Positions 35,762 to 45,865 are shown, counted from the first letter of the stretch. The stretch: 64,000 bases of DNA from Opitutales bacterium UBA5694 (GCA_002420185.1 DIHO01000001.1:62001-126000), one strand, 5' to 3'. Notes: generated by a model from the letters alone, not told the origin. A program made the numbers and translations.

Positions 35762-37660
35762 TTAAAAAATTCCTACCGTAAGAGCCCAAAATATGACTAA
35801 ACCACCAACAAACCAATACACATATGTATGGATGTTTCCCACGTGCAGGGATCGCAGGCCAATTCCCATGAGACCGGTGATACCCGCCAACCCCCTGACT
35901 ATCAATCCCGACAAGACAATCTGTTCGATGAAGTGAAGCGTTAGTGCGATACGCTGCTGGATTTTTGCCACGTACCAGTCATACAGATGGTCAAAATAGA
36001 ATTTCTGAGCAAAGAGCGTATGGAGTGGCTTCACGGTTCTCTCCAGTCGGTCTTCTTTCGCTCCAGCCCCGTACAAGGTCCAAGCAACCACCAACCCGAT
36101 CGCCCAAGCGGCTCCGCCAAAAAGAGCTACCGTAGTATGGTTTTCCCCGTGCGCGAGATGCTCTCCAATGATAATAATCGGTCGTAGAACCTCTGGATAA
36201 AACCATACAAACCCTCCCAAAATTGAACCAATTGATAACAGCATGAGTGGGATCGTCATTACTAAACCATTCTCATGAGCATGATCAGCACCCTCCGACT
36301 TTGGACTACCAAAGAAAGCGATTTTCCACAGTCGCGTCATGTAGAAAGCAGTCAGCAAGGCCCCAAAAACGAGGGCGGAAAACACTACTTTGTCTTGCTG
36401 ATAGGCCAATGCGAGAATCGCATCTTTGGAATAAAAACCTGCCGTGATAAAAGGTGTCCCGATCAGAGCGAGGAGCGCTAGAGTGAAGGTCCAAAAAGTA
36501 ATAGGCATTTTCTTGGCCAAACCGCCCATTTTGAAAATATCCTGCTCGTGATGACAGGCATGAATAATTGAGCCAGACCCGAGAAACAAAAGAGCCTTAA
36601 AGAAGGCGTGAGTCGTTAAATGAAACATCGAAGCCGCAACCCCGCCGGTCACAATAGCGTGTTCATGCCAACCACTTCCAGATAGTGCTACCAAACTGCC
36701 TAACCCGAAGGCCGCAACCATGTAACCAAGCTGCGATACAGTCGAATAGGCCAGAATCTTTTTGATGTCTCGCTGAGCGATTGCCGTAAATCCTGATACC
36801 AGCGCCGTCAAAACACCTACCCACACTATTACCGTCAAGGCATCGACGGTCATGAGAAATCCAGTACGGCAGAGCAGAAATACCCCTGCCGCAACCATCG
36901 TGGCCGCATGAATTAAAGCAGAAACAGGCGTCGGGCCCTCCATCGCGTCAGGCAACCACACATGGAGTGGCAATTGCCCCGACTTACCCACGGTTCCACA
37001 AAACAGGAAAAGCCCGACCGCGGTAACTGATGCCGTCTGCAAAAGAGACGTATCTCCACTAAATATCTCTGAAAGAGAGGTTAAGTTAAAGGTTCCGAAC
37101 ATCGAAAAGACCATTATAATCCCGATGAGAAATCCAAAGTCGCCCACGCGGTTAACGATGAAAGCCTTTTTCGATGCGGCAGCCGCACTTGATTTGCCCA
37201 AGTAGAATCCAATTAGCATGTAGGAACTAAATCCGACCAACTCCCAAAATACGAAAAGAGTTACTAGGCTGCTCGCCATAACCAGACCAAGCATCGAGAA
37301 CATGAATATGGATAAACCTCCAAAAAACCGAGCCTTATTCGGATCGTCTTTCATGTATCCAAGGCTGAATATGTGCACAAGGAATCCAACAAAAGCCACG
37401 ACAAAAAGCATAAGCTTAGCGAGATCGTTAATCAGGAACCCGAAGCTGACGCTAAATGAGCCCAATTCGATCCAGTGCACATTGAACTCGAAATTCTCCA
37501 GTCGAAAAATGATATGGAGCGCCGTCGCCAATATTAGTGCAGCCGCAGCAACTGATACACCAGATGCAACCAATCCGTTTCTCCGAAACAAAAAAGCAAT
37601 CGCTGTCGCCGATAGAAATGGGAAAGCAAGTAGAGCGTATGCGTATAGTTCTGAGCCCAT
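35762..37660 (-). CDS. nuoL: NADH-quinone oxidoreductase subunit L
   Basis: Distal antiporter-like subunit of complex I, 632 residues. Seen: LFVFWELVGFSSYMLIGFYL with the key Glu, GKSGQLPLHVWLPDAMEGPT, DIKKILAYSTVSQLGYMVAA and HAFFKALLFLGSGSIIHACH. The C-terminal quarter is the long lateral helix region, ending in a final membrane helix (YWFVGGLVIFWALTVGIF). It begins 67 bases after nuoK, the largest gap within this part of the operon. Confidence 0.97.
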   Translation of the reverse strand: MGSELYAYALLAFPFLSATAIAFLFRRNGLVASGVSVAAAALILATALHIIFRLENFEFNVHWIELGSFSVSFGFLINDLAKLMLFVVAFVGFLVHIFSLGYMKDDPNKARFFGGLSIFMFSMLGLVMASSLVTLFVFWELVGFSSYMLIGFYLGKSSAAAASKKAFIVNRVGDFGFLIGIIMVFSMFGTFNLTSLSEIFSGDTSLLQTASVTAVGLFLFCGTVGKSGQLPLHVWLPDAMEGPTPVSALIHAATMVAAGVFLLCRTGFLMTVDALTVIVWVGVLTALVSGFTAIAQRDIKKILAYSTVSQLGYMVAAFGLGSLVALSGSGWHEHAIVTGGVAASMFHLTTHAFFKALLFLGSGSIIHACHHEQDIFKMGGLAKKMPITFWTFTLALLALIGTPFITAGFYSKDAILALAYQQDKVVFSALVFGALLTAFYMTRLWKIAFFGSPKSEGADHAHENGLVMTIPLMLLSIGSILGGFVWFYPEVLRPIIIIGEHLAHGENHTTVALFGGAAWAIGLVVAWTLYGAGAKEDRLERTVKPLHTLFAQKFYFDHLYDWYVAKIQQRIALTLHFIEQIVLSGLIVRGLAGITGLMGIGLRSLHVGNIHTYVYWFVGGLVIFWALTVGIF

Positions 37661-37727
37661 CAGTAGTTAGATAGAAATAAGTGGGTTGTGGCTTTGCCTG
37701 AAGTATGGTCTTCCATCGCTCGCAGAA

Positions 37728-38030
37728 TCAGTTTTTCAGTTCGTTCAATTCCCCCACCTCAACTGTCTGCCGTTTTCGAAACAGAGCTACAATTATCGCT
37801 AAACCCACCGCTACTTCGGCAGCCGCTACAGTGATCGTGAAAAAGACAAACAGGTTGCCACCCATTCCGCCATGGTAACGGGAAAAAGCGATTAAGGCTA
37901 GGTTCGCCGCATTGAGCATAAGCTCAAGGCACATGTAAATCACCAGAGTGTTTTTGCGAAAAAGTACCCCGAAGAAACCAATGGCAAAAAGGAGGCTGCT
38001 GACCACTATATATTGTTCTAAACTGATCAT
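37728..38030 (-). CDS. nuoK: NADH-quinone oxidoreductase subunit K
   Basis: Small three-helix proton-channel subunit of complex I, 100 residues. The second helix carries the conserved Glu in MCLELMLNAANLALIAF, and the third begins FFTITVAAAEVAVGLAIIV with the second conserved Glu. The start ATG overlaps the last base of nuoJ, so translation is coupled. Length is exactly that of the family. Confidence 0.97.
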   Translation of the reverse strand: MISLEQYIVVSSLLFAIGFFGVLFRKNTLVIYMCLELMLNAANLALIAFSRYHGGMGGNLFVFFTITVAAAEVAVGLAIIVALFRKRQTVEVGELNELKN

Positions 38031-38533
38031 TACTCCGTATTCACTTTCTTGCTAAGCACAATCACGCCAATCATTGCGATGAGTAGTAGGAATCCGGTTA
38101 CCTGCATCGGCAACAAATAGGTGGTAAAAAGCTCATACCCGAACGCTTTTAAACTAGTTCCGCTAGCCTCGGGCATCGTGGGAGCCTTGTTCTTTATCGA
38201 TACTGCAGCACTGATCGCGAACACTCCGGTGATTAGAATGCCAAAACCAATTAGGCTAGCCGCCCAAGTGTAGATGCTCGCTTTCTTTGCGGCCGTCTCC
38301 TTCACATCAAGAAGCATTATAATAAATAGAAACAGCACCATGACCGCACCAGCATAGACAAGGACTTGGATTACCGCAAGAAAGTACGCCTCAAGGAGTA
38401 CAAACAAAGAGGCCATGCTCAAGAAAGTTCCGATCAAGCACATTGCCCCGCTAACCGTGTTCCGGCTAAAGACCACACCAAGAGCTCCAGCAAGGGCAGC
38501 GGTTGCAAATATGTAAAAGAAAACGTCAGTCAT
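38030..38533 (-). CDS. nuoJ: NADH-quinone oxidoreductase subunit J
   Basis: Membrane subunit of complex I, 167 residues with five helices. The conserved block is AVIQVLVYAGAVMVLFLFIIML, including the pi-bulge helix region seen in complex I structures. It follows nuoI by 30 bases and abuts nuoK. No unusual residues were noted. Confidence 0.96.
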   Translation of the reverse strand: MTDVFFYIFATAALAGALGVVFSRNTVSGAMCLIGTFLSMASLFVLLEAYFLAVIQVLVYAGAVMVLFLFIIMLLDVKETAAKKASIYTWAASLIGFGILITGVFAISAAVSIKNKAPTMPEASGTSLKAFGYELFTTYLLPMQVTGFLLLIAMIGVIVLSKKVNTE

Positions 38534-38563
38534 CTCGATACTTCTGAAGGATCGCTGCGATAA

Positions 38564-39100
38564 TCAATGTCCGCTTCCGTGTTCCGCGGCCTCTTTCTTC
38601 TTCCTCCACTTGAAATGTTCATCCGGCAAGGTTCCGCCCAGTTCGTAGAGGTCCTCCTTGTTGTTTACGAGTTCCTCTCTAGAATAACCTGAAAGAGAGA
38701 ACTGATTCTGCAGCCAAATTGCCTCCTCTGGACAAACTTCCTGACACATGCCGCAATAGATGCACCGCAACATGTCGATCTCAAACTCCTGGGGACCCTT
38801 TTCGACATGAGCGTACTCACTATTTTCTGGTATTTCTCCCGGCTTTATACGGATGGCTTTTGGCGGACAAACAAACTCACACAATTGGCACGAAACACAC
38901 TTTTCGCGACCCTCGGGGTCTTTCACCAATGTAGGAACACCGCGATAGCCTTCAGGAATAGTCGGTCGCTGCTCAGGATACTCTAGGGTAACCGGTTTCT
39001 CCCAAATTTTCTTGAATGTTGTTGATAGTCCACGAGCGATCTCCGGGAGATAAAGTTTCTCCAGAAAATTTAGCGGCCTTCTCTTTATTACAATGGGCAT
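38564..39100 (-). CDS. nuoI: NADH-quinone oxidoreductase subunit I
   Basis: Peripheral-arm subunit with two [4Fe-4S] clusters (N6a, N6b), 178 residues. Cluster motifs: CVSCQLCEFVCP (Cys68, 71, 74, 78) and CIYCGMCQEVCP (Cys113, 116, 119, 123), each followed by the partner proline. The region between nuoI and nuoH is short (47 bases). Basic residues at the N-terminus (VIKRRPL) fit membrane contact. Confidence 0.97.
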   Translation of the reverse strand: MPIVIKRRPLNFLEKLYLPEIARGLSTTFKKIWEKPVTLEYPEQRPTIPEGYRGVPTLVKDPEGREKCVSCQLCEFVCPPKAIRIKPGEIPENSEYAHVEKGPQEFEIDMLRCIYCGMCQEVCPEEAIWLQNQFSLSGYSREELVNNKEDLYELGGTLPDEHFKWRKKKEAAEHGSGH

Positions 39101-39147
39101 AGTGGCGTTCGTTGAGATTTAGAAAAATTCAAACAAGTATCAATCTG

Positions 39148-40254
39148 CTACAGTTTCGTATCCAAATAGAAAATGAAGATTGTGTAGACGACAAGGTTGG
39201 CGATCGACAGCGGAAGAAGAATCTTCCAACCGAGCTTCATGACCTGATCGTATCGGAATCGAGGGAGTGTCCAGCGAATCCACATGAAGAAAAACATCAT
39301 ACCGCACATTTTTCCGGAGAAAATTCCAACCGAAAGTATTGCTCCCAATATTCCTTCTCCGAAACCTAAAGCTTCTAAAGTCACAAAGGGCATCGGATTC
39401 CAACCTCCAAGAAACAGTAAGGTAAATACACATGACCCCACAACCATGTGAGCATACTCCCCTACGAAGAAGAGTCCGAATTTGAACGAGCTATATTCCG
39501 TATGAAATCCGCTCACTAGCTCTGTTTCTGATTCCGCCATATCAAAAGGGAGACGGTTCGTCTCCGCAAAAAGGCACACGAGAAAGATGATCGCAGAAAC
39601 GGGCATCCACATGGCAAACCAAAATCCACTTTGTGCTTGAGCGATATCGAAGAGGTTCAGGGTTCCTTCCCTACCTGGCGCATTGACCCAAATCAGTATT
39701 GGAAGAACCGATACACCCATAGCCAGTTCGTAAGAAATCATTTGGGCAGACGCTCGAATTCCACCCAGGAAGGGATACTTCGAATTGGATGACCAACCCG
39801 CTAGAACCACGCCGTAGACCCCAAGTGAAGAGATCGCGAAGAGAAATAATAGCCCTACGTTCACATTCGCAAGAACGAGCGGAATGACTTCCCCAGCCTC
39901 AGTTACGAATCGACCGAAAGGCACGACGACCACAGTTGTCAGTGCCGGGACCAAGGCAATGACTGGTGCCATGATAAAGTAGAATTTATTAACGTGGGCT
40001 GGGACTACATCCTCTTTAAACAGGAATTTCAACCCGTCAGGGACGGGTTGGTAAATGCCCAATCGCGTTAAAAATTTTCCAATAAGTGGGATACCCCCGA
40101 TCAGTGGGAGCGACGTTCGGTTCGGTCCAACGCGACCTTGAATCCAACTAGAGATTTTTCGCTCAGCTAGGACGGCATAGGAGCAAAGCCCCATAATAAC
40201 GCTCACAACTGTTGCCGCGTAGACAAACTTTAAGATTACCGGGTTAACGTCCAT
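39148..40254 (-). CDS. nuoH: NADH-quinone oxidoreductase subunit H
   Basis: Membrane subunit of complex I that forms part of the quinone chamber, 368 residues with eight or nine helices. Family signatures are AERKISSWIQGRVGPNR, the acidic loop FDMAESETELVSGFHTEYS and WIRWTLPRFRYDQVM. It begins 8 bases after nuoG. Length is normal. Confidence 0.97.
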   Translation of the reverse strand: MDVNPVILKFVYAATVVSVIMGLCSYAVLAERKISSWIQGRVGPNRTSLPLIGGIPLIGKFLTRLGIYQPVPDGLKFLFKEDVVPAHVNKFYFIMAPVIALVPALTTVVVVPFGRFVTEAGEVIPLVLANVNVGLLFLFAISSLGVYGVVLAGWSSNSKYPFLGGIRASAQMISYELAMGVSVLPILIWVNAPGREGTLNLFDIAQAQSGFWFAMWMPVSAIIFLVCLFAETNRLPFDMAESETELVSGFHTEYSSFKFGLFFVGEYAHMVVGSCVFTLLFLGGWNPMPFVTLEALGFGEGILGAILSVGIFSGKMCGMMFFFMWIRWTLPRFRYDQVMKLGWKILLPLSIANLVVYTIFIFYLDTKL

Positions 40255-40262
40255 GACTTTGC

Positions 40263-41957
40263 CTACTCAATTGCAAGTGCCTCTTTTTTCGGTTCAAAGT
40301 GGAGCGATTTTCCTTCCCGGAATGAAAAGTGTTCAAAAGCACTTCCGTCAAGGAGCTCTCCTTGATCGGAAAGTGACTGGAAGGAAATTCCCTCGAACAC
40401 CGATCCCTCCGTACCGATTTGTTTCCATAGAGATCCGACAGTGGAGGGGAATGATTCACCAGAAAGATTCGCCTGGATCGTAGCCAAGGCGTAGAGATCT
40501 TCAATCGCTCCGCCAGGACCCGGGACCACTCGACTAAATTTTTGAAGGCGAAACTGTTGGTTAATAACCGTACCTGATTTTTCGAATTGGGTTAGACCTG
40601 CGATCAATACATCGGCAAGACTACTGGTCGTGTTTTCGTGAGTACCCAGATAGATGATTTTGACTTTGCCTACCTGATCTTCCGTAAGTCCTCCGGCGAT
40701 TAAATCTTCTTTCACTGAAAAAACGGTGGTCACTTCCCCGCTGTCAATCTTTGCCCCCAATTCCCCCAGTTGCTCATCTGGCAAATCGTTGACTAAGCCG
40801 GCCATCAAGGCACCTCTCACATTAGGATTTCGATCGACCGACATGAGAATACCATCGTCTTTACCGTATCTCGCAACCAAATACACCCCCTTCGCACCGA
40901 TTCCGTCCGAAATAGCCTTAAGTGCGAATTGCTCCTCTACGCTGCATTGTCCAGACCCAACAATAGCGACACCGCCACCCTGCAAACACTCGCTCGCTTT
41001 TGCTATTGCATCGACCGCACTAGTGGCGAGGGAGTCAATTGTACATTGTATCAGCCGATCATCCGATTCTACCTGTTTGTACAATTCGCGGCCAGAGTCG
41101 GGCATCCAGGTATCGTTGACCTGATCGTTCCGACGAGGCTTGACCCGGTAGATCGTCCCTTCTCGAGCTGAAACAACCGTATTAACTCCCACACTTGTTT
41201 CAAAATCAATGCTATTAGTTTCTTTCAAAAACCATACCCTCATTTTAAATCGGAAGTCGGTACTCGTCAAGGCACCCACAGGGCAGATATCCACCGTATT
41301 CAAAGAATAGTTGTTAGCTAGCTCCTTGCCGGGAAAACAAGTAAGGGTTGAGTAACTGCCTCTGTCAGTAAATCCCAGAACGCTGTCCCCCGCCACTTCA
41401 TCACAAAATCGAATACAGCGGGAACACAGGACGCATCGCTCGTCATCTAGAGTGACTCTCGGCCCTAGTCGCGTTCGTTTTGGCTTTACGTTTTTCTGCT
41501 CAATAAACCGGCTGTATCCGCGACCATGCGAGGACGAAAATTCTTGCAGTGTACATTCGCCCGCTTGGTCGCAAATCGGGCAGTCTAATGGATGATTGAT
41601 TAAGAGAAACTCAGTTACCGCCTCACGCGATTCAAGCGCTTTGGGAGAGTCGGTTTTGATGTGCAGCCCAGGGGCAGCCTTCGTTCCGCAACCAATTGCT
41701 GGGCCCGGCATCCACATGATTTTTGGGGTCCCATCTTTGTTGACCATGGGCTCGCCGGTCGCTCGGTCTCTACCGGGCATGCCAAGCTCAACGAGACACA
41801 TACGGCAATTCCCAGCTATTGTGAGCTTCGGGTGATAGCAGTAATGAGGGATTTCCTTACCCAATATCGCCGCCGCTTCAACCATGTTCATGCCTGGGGG
41901 CACCTGAAGATCTTGGCCGTCGATGTTTACTGTTATCAAATTTTCTTTCTCTTCCAT
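40263..41957 (-). CDS. nuoG: NADH-quinone oxidoreductase subunit G (short form)
   Basis: Iron-sulfur subunit of complex I, 564 residues, shorter than the 680-900 seen in many bacteria. The N-terminal ferredoxin part has PHYCYHPKLTIAGNCRMC (the [2Fe-2S] site), then NHPLDCPICDQAGECTLQ (His/Cys-bound [4Fe-4S]) and CVLCSRCIRFCDEV with DICPVGALTS. The optional N7 cluster is absent: the stretch reads ETSVGVNTVVS where Cys would be. The molybdopterin-like domain that follows (RVKPRRNDQVNDTWMPDSGR) is degenerate and cut short after about 300 residues. It probably works as a minimal NuoG. Confidence 0.95.
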   Translation of the reverse strand: MEEKENLITVNIDGQDLQVPPGMNMVEAAAILGKEIPHYCYHPKLTIAGNCRMCLVELGMPGRDRATGEPMVNKDGTPKIMWMPGPAIGCGTKAAPGLHIKTDSPKALESREAVTEFLLINHPLDCPICDQAGECTLQEFSSSHGRGYSRFIEQKNVKPKRTRLGPRVTLDDERCVLCSRCIRFCDEVAGDSVLGFTDRGSYSTLTCFPGKELANNYSLNTVDICPVGALTSTDFRFKMRVWFLKETNSIDFETSVGVNTVVSAREGTIYRVKPRRNDQVNDTWMPDSGRELYKQVESDDRLIQCTIDSLATSAVDAIAKASECLQGGGVAIVGSGQCSVEEQFALKAISDGIGAKGVYLVARYGKDDGILMSVDRNPNVRGALMAGLVNDLPDEQLGELGAKIDSGEVTTVFSVKEDLIAGGLTEDQVGKVKIIYLGTHENTTSSLADVLIAGLTQFEKSGTVINQQFRLQKFSRVVPGPGGAIEDLYALATIQANLSGESFPSTVGSLWKQIGTEGSVFEGISFQSLSDQGELLDGSAFEHFSFREGKSLHFEPKKEALAIE

Positions 41958-41990
41958 TGGAAGTGCCTATCTCAATCCTCTCGTCCTCTT

Positions 41991-43355
41991 CTAGTGGTTG
42001 CAAGCCAGCTCCTTGGCTGCCGTTCGATCGCCACCCATCCGGCTGTGACGCTCCGCGAACTCCCGAAATTCGTCTTCGAATTTTGCTAAGTAACTTTGCA
42101 CAGGCCAGGCAACGGCAAAACCAAAAGCACATATCGTTCTGCCTTCAATCTGGTCTGCCACCGACTTCATCAAATCGACATCGTCCGGCCGCGCTTGTCC
42201 ATGTACCATTCGCGTGGTGATCTTTTTCAGCCAAAGTGAACCCTCACGACAAGGTGTGCACTGCCCACAACTCTCGTGTGAATAAAAAGCCATTAAATTT
42301 GCTAGAGCGACCGGAATTTCAACCGAGTCATCGAGTACCATCATACCGCCAGATCCGGACATCGAGCCTGCAGCAGCAATTCCATCATAATCTAGAGGTA
42401 TGTCTTCAATCCCCCAGTCGTAGCCGTTGCCATCACGATCTTTACCAGTAAAGCGCTCACCGCTTTTGAGAATTTTCATGGAAGACCCACCTGGGATGAT
42501 CGCCTTGATGGTCCTGCCGTCTTTCGGACCGCCACAGATATCGTAAACCAGTTCACCCAATGTGATCCCCGCCACTTCGTAGTAGCCAGGGCGCTTAACG
42601 CCCCCCGAAACACACCAGATACGTGTACCCGTATTGTTAGGACGCCCAATTTTGGCAAACTCATCGGCACCCATTCTGAGAATATGCAATACGTTGCAGA
42701 GCGTTTCGACATTGTTAACAATCGTCGGACACATGTACAATCCGAGTACCGCAGGGAAGTAAGGCGGCTTGATACGCGGATTGGCACGCTTGCCTTCTAG
42801 TGATTCTATCAATCCGGTTTCTTCACCACATATGTAGGCCGCTGCTCCCCGGTGGACAACAATATCGCAGCTGTATCCAGAACCGAGTATATCATCGCCG
42901 ACGAAATTCTTTTCCTTCGCTTCCTTTATTGCCTGATTGAGGATCTCCGCACCTTTGGGCATTTCTTCGCGAATGTAGATAAACGCCTTGGCACAATCCG
43001 TCGCAAAACTGGAAATTATAATGCCCTCAATTAATTGGTGGGGATCTTTGTGAACAATTTGTCGATCCTTGAAAGTACCTGGTTCAGATTCATCGCAGTT
43101 GCATACCATATAAACGGGTTTTCCCGATTTTCGATCGACAAAGCTCCACTTCACACCCGCGGGGAAACCGGCTCCTCCACGTCCTCGCAACTGCGAGTTT
43201 TTTACTTCGTCGCAAATGGCCTGCTTCTCCATGCCCACGGCTTTCTTGAGCATCTCATAGCCGCCGTTTTTCATGTAGCAATCTATGTCTGGTGTGTAGC
43301 CAGGCTCATCGGCATACTTTAAGATGATACGTTGTTCTTTAGGATGTACAGACAT
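41991..43355 (-). CDS. nuoF: NADH-quinone oxidoreductase subunit F
   Basis: NADH- and FMN-binding subunit of complex I with cluster N3, 454 residues. Seen: LRGRGGAGFPAGVKWSFV (FMN site), CNCDESEPGTFKDR (NADH site), GAAAYICGEETGLIESLEGK, and the cluster motif ESCGQCTPCREGSLW with a later Cys in GRTICAFGFA. It starts 6 bases after nuoE ends. The closing 40 residues are basic and probably flexible. Confidence 0.97.
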   Translation of the reverse strand: MSVHPKEQRIILKYADEPGYTPDIDCYMKNGGYEMLKKAVGMEKQAICDEVKNSQLRGRGGAGFPAGVKWSFVDRKSGKPVYMVCNCDESEPGTFKDRQIVHKDPHQLIEGIIISSFATDCAKAFIYIREEMPKGAEILNQAIKEAKEKNFVGDDILGSGYSCDIVVHRGAAAYICGEETGLIESLEGKRANPRIKPPYFPAVLGLYMCPTIVNNVETLCNVLHILRMGADEFAKIGRPNNTGTRIWCVSGGVKRPGYYEVAGITLGELVYDICGGPKDGRTIKAIIPGGSSMKILKSGERFTGKDRDGNGYDWGIEDIPLDYDGIAAAGSMSGSGGMMVLDDSVEIPVALANLMAFYSHESCGQCTPCREGSLWLKKITTRMVHGQARPDDVDLMKSVADQIEGRTICAFGFAVAWPVQSYLAKFEDEFREFAERHSRMGGDRTAAKELACNH

Positions 43356-43360
43356 TCCAA

Positions 43361-43846
43361 CTACGCTTGTATTACTTCCGCTTTTATCTTTTCACAAATC
43401 TCCTGAGCTTTCGCCTCGTCAAGGTTCTCGTATATTTCGTCATCTACCAGCATAACCGGGGCCGTACCGCAACTCGCTAAGCATTCAGCGAATTCTACTG
43501 TTACCTCACCACCCGGGGAGACCTCATTGAGTCTAGTATCAAATTCAGAAAGCATTTTATCACATACCTTGGCACCACCTGCCATCGCACAAGCCAAAGT
43601 GCGACAAATGCGGATATGTCGCCGCCCAATTTTGTGCTGGCGAAAAAAAGGGTAGAAAGTGATTACAGATAGCACATGAATTGGTGCTATCTCCAGCTTC
43701 GCCGCTACCCATTCTGCAGCTTCATTCGTGAGAAGTCCTTGGTCTTTTTGGATCGCGTGTAGCATTGGCATCACCGCACTTTGTTTTTCTGGATACTTCG
43801 GGATCGCCTCCTCGATTTCAGCAAGCGTTTCTGGCTTTAGATTCAT
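43361..43846 (-). CDS. nuoE: NADH-quinone oxidoreductase subunit E
   Basis: Thioredoxin-fold subunit with the [2Fe-2S] cluster N1a, 161 residues. The four ligands are Cys81 and Cys86 (ICRTLACAM) and Cys122 and Cys126 (AECLASCGTAPV), spaced as in the family. The helical N-terminal half includes IPKYPEKQSAVMPMLHAIQ. It lies between nuoD (107-base gap) and nuoF. Confidence 0.97.
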   Translation of the reverse strand: MNLKPETLAEIEEAIPKYPEKQSAVMPMLHAIQKDQGLLTNEAAEWVAAKLEIAPIHVLSVITFYPFFRQHKIGRRHIRICRTLACAMAGGAKVCDKMLSEFDTRLNEVSPGGEVTVEFAECLASCGTAPVMLVDDEIYENLDEAKAQEICEKIKAEVIQA

Positions 43847-43953
43847 CTAGTTAATTTCAGAAATAAAAATTAGGTTTTAATAAGCGGCCTTGCTTAATTG
43901 ATCGTTTGCCCGCTTCGTCTATGCTACTTCACCCATAGACCTTACTTCTTCAG

Positions 43954-45195
43954 TTACCGGTCGCATTCCCCCATCACAAAGTCCAGACTTCCAAGAATCG
44001 CAGATATGTCGGAAATCATTGCACCCACACTGACCTTTTCAAGGATCGACAAATTGTTGAACGACGGGCCCCTAATCTTCATCCGATAAGGAACGCCCCC
44101 TCCTTTCGATACAATGTAAAACCCAAGGGCACCTTTTGGATTTTCCGCTTCGAAGTAGACTTCCCCCGCAGGCATATCCGGTCCTTCTGTCGTGATCATG
44201 AAATTTTGGATTAGTTCCTCCATCGATGTCAGAATCTTATCCTTCCGTGGGGCGTAAATCTTCTTTGCGTCTTCCGCATAGAAGGCCCCCCCTGGCATTT
44301 TTTTGATCGCCTGGCGCACTATGCGCACGCTTTGCCGCATCTCCTCCATACGAACTGCATATCGATCGTAGCAATCGCCGTTTTCACCTAAAGGCACTTC
44401 GAACTCATATCGTTCGTATCCACTATATGGGACGTCTCTACGCAAATCGACATCAACACCAGAACCTCTCAAATTGGGGCCAGTCAACCCATACGCAATA
44501 GCGTCTTCTTTCGAAATAATTCCAATATCCGCTGTACGATCAAACCAGATGCGGTTCCGGGTCAACAGCGATTCAACATCGTCGAGTAATGGTAGAAGCT
44601 CTTCGCAAAACGTGAGCACGCGATTTGTCCAGCCTTCCGGCATATCTCGCGCTACCCCGCCGATTCTCGAATAACTGGTAGTGAACCTGGCCCCGGTTAG
44701 CTCCTCAAAGAGCTTATACAGCTTTTCCCGCTCCGTAAATGTAATCATGAACACGGTCAAGGCCCCCACATCCATCGTGTAGGCACCTAATCCCAGTAGA
44801 TGAGCGGAAATCCGGGCAAGCTCGCTGGTGACAACTCTAATCGCTTGGCAGCGCTCCGGCACCTCCAGATTCGCCAGCTTTTCGACTGCCATTGCGTAAG
44901 CCGCGTTGTTGGCCAGAGGGGCCAAGTAGTCCAATCGATCCGTGTAGGGAACAAATTGGTTATAGGTCATATTCTCAGCGATTTTTTCGTCACCTCTGTG
45001 CAAGTATCCAAGAACTGGGTCGCACATTTTCACGATTTCGCCATCTAACTCGAGGTTTAATCGCAGCACTCCATGGGTGGACGGGTGCGAAGGGCCCATG
45101 CTTACTTCAAGATGTTCGGTTTCGAACTCCTGAGCTGCAGTGGCAGCTTTCCCTACTGAATCAGGAGCAGTGTATTCGGTTGTTTCTGTGGACAT
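43954..45195 (-). CDS. nuoD: NADH-quinone oxidoreductase subunit D
   Basis: 49-kDa-type subunit of complex I lining the quinone site, 413 residues. Seen: MGPSHPSTHGVLRLNLELDG with the quinone-site His, YLHRGDEKIAENMTYNQF, LGLGAYTMDVGALTVF and the C-terminal SILGSLDFVMGECDR, a perfect family ending. About 20 polar residues precede the conserved region. It begins 33 bases after nuoC. Confidence 0.97.
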   Translation of the reverse strand: MSTETTEYTAPDSVGKAATAAQEFETEHLEVSMGPSHPSTHGVLRLNLELDGEIVKMCDPVLGYLHRGDEKIAENMTYNQFVPYTDRLDYLAPLANNAAYAMAVEKLANLEVPERCQAIRVVTSELARISAHLLGLGAYTMDVGALTVFMITFTEREKLYKLFEELTGARFTTSYSRIGGVARDMPEGWTNRVLTFCEELLPLLDDVESLLTRNRIWFDRTADIGIISKEDAIAYGLTGPNLRGSGVDVDLRRDVPYSGYERYEFEVPLGENGDCYDRYAVRMEEMRQSVRIVRQAIKKMPGGAFYAEDAKKIYAPRKDKILTSMEELIQNFMITTEGPDMPAGEVYFEAENPKGALGFYIVSKGGGVPYRMKIRGPSFNNLSILEKVSVGAMISDISAILGSLDFVMGECDR

Positions 45196-45228
45196 GGGAA
45201 ATTTTCTGGAAAAGGCTCTTTTGATAGA

Positions 45229-45852
45229 TCAGTCTTGGTCGGGCTTTGCTCGCTCTTCGCTCCAGCTTTCGTCTTTCGCTGCAGGTTCGCGTTTGCTTTC
45301 AAATACTGACTGCTGCGCGACAAATGGGCCGCCCACCATGGGAGCCGGCTTCACTTTCACTCCCGTGTTCTTCGCGATTTCTGGGTCCCAAAGCTCGTTT
45401 TCATACCCCGCTAATGGAAAATCCTTGCGAAGCGGATGATGCGGGTACTCGTCCCACATTAGAATGCGGCGTAAATCCGGATGGCCTTCGTAAATAATGC
45501 CAAACATATCGTAGGTTTCGCGCTCCATCCAATTAGCACTTTTGAAAAGATATGCCAATGAAGGGGCTGAAGGGGCTTCGTCATCCAAACAATCGCCTGC
45601 GAGCCGAACATAAGTATGCTTCTCGGAAGAAAACAGATGGTAGACGACCGTGAACCGAGGTGTAGCCTCAACCCCATTGTCTATCGCTGTGGCGTCCATC
45701 AAGGCATCAAAGCCATGGTCGTCCCTGAGATTTTTGACCACATCGGGAATACTCTCAACCGGACAGTTAAAAGCCGGCCAGTCCATGGAATCACGGTCGT
45801 CCAGTTCGGGACATGATTCTTTGAGCGTAGATTTGAGATCTTGAGCTATCAT
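45229..45852 (-). CDS. nuoC: NADH-quinone oxidoreductase subunit C
   Basis: 30-kDa-type subunit of complex I, 207 residues from the ATG at 45852; the TTG eight codons upstream would overlap nuoB and is less likely. Family block: YLFKSANWMERETYDMFGIIYEGHP-DLRRILMWDEYPHHPLRKDFP. The C-terminus has an extra acidic and Glu/Lys-rich tail. nuoC and nuoD are separate genes here, not fused as in E. coli. Confidence 0.96.
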   Translation of the reverse strand: MIAQDLKSTLKESCPELDDRDSMDWPAFNCPVESIPDVVKNLRDDHGFDALMDATAIDNGVEATPRFTVVYHLFSSEKHTYVRLAGDCLDDEAPSAPSLAYLFKSANWMERETYDMFGIIYEGHPDLRRILMWDEYPHHPLRKDFPLAGYENELWDPEIAKNTGVKVKPAPMVGGPFVAQQSVFESKREPAAKDESWSEERAKPDQD

Positions 45853-45865
45853 TTGCCGGGACGAA

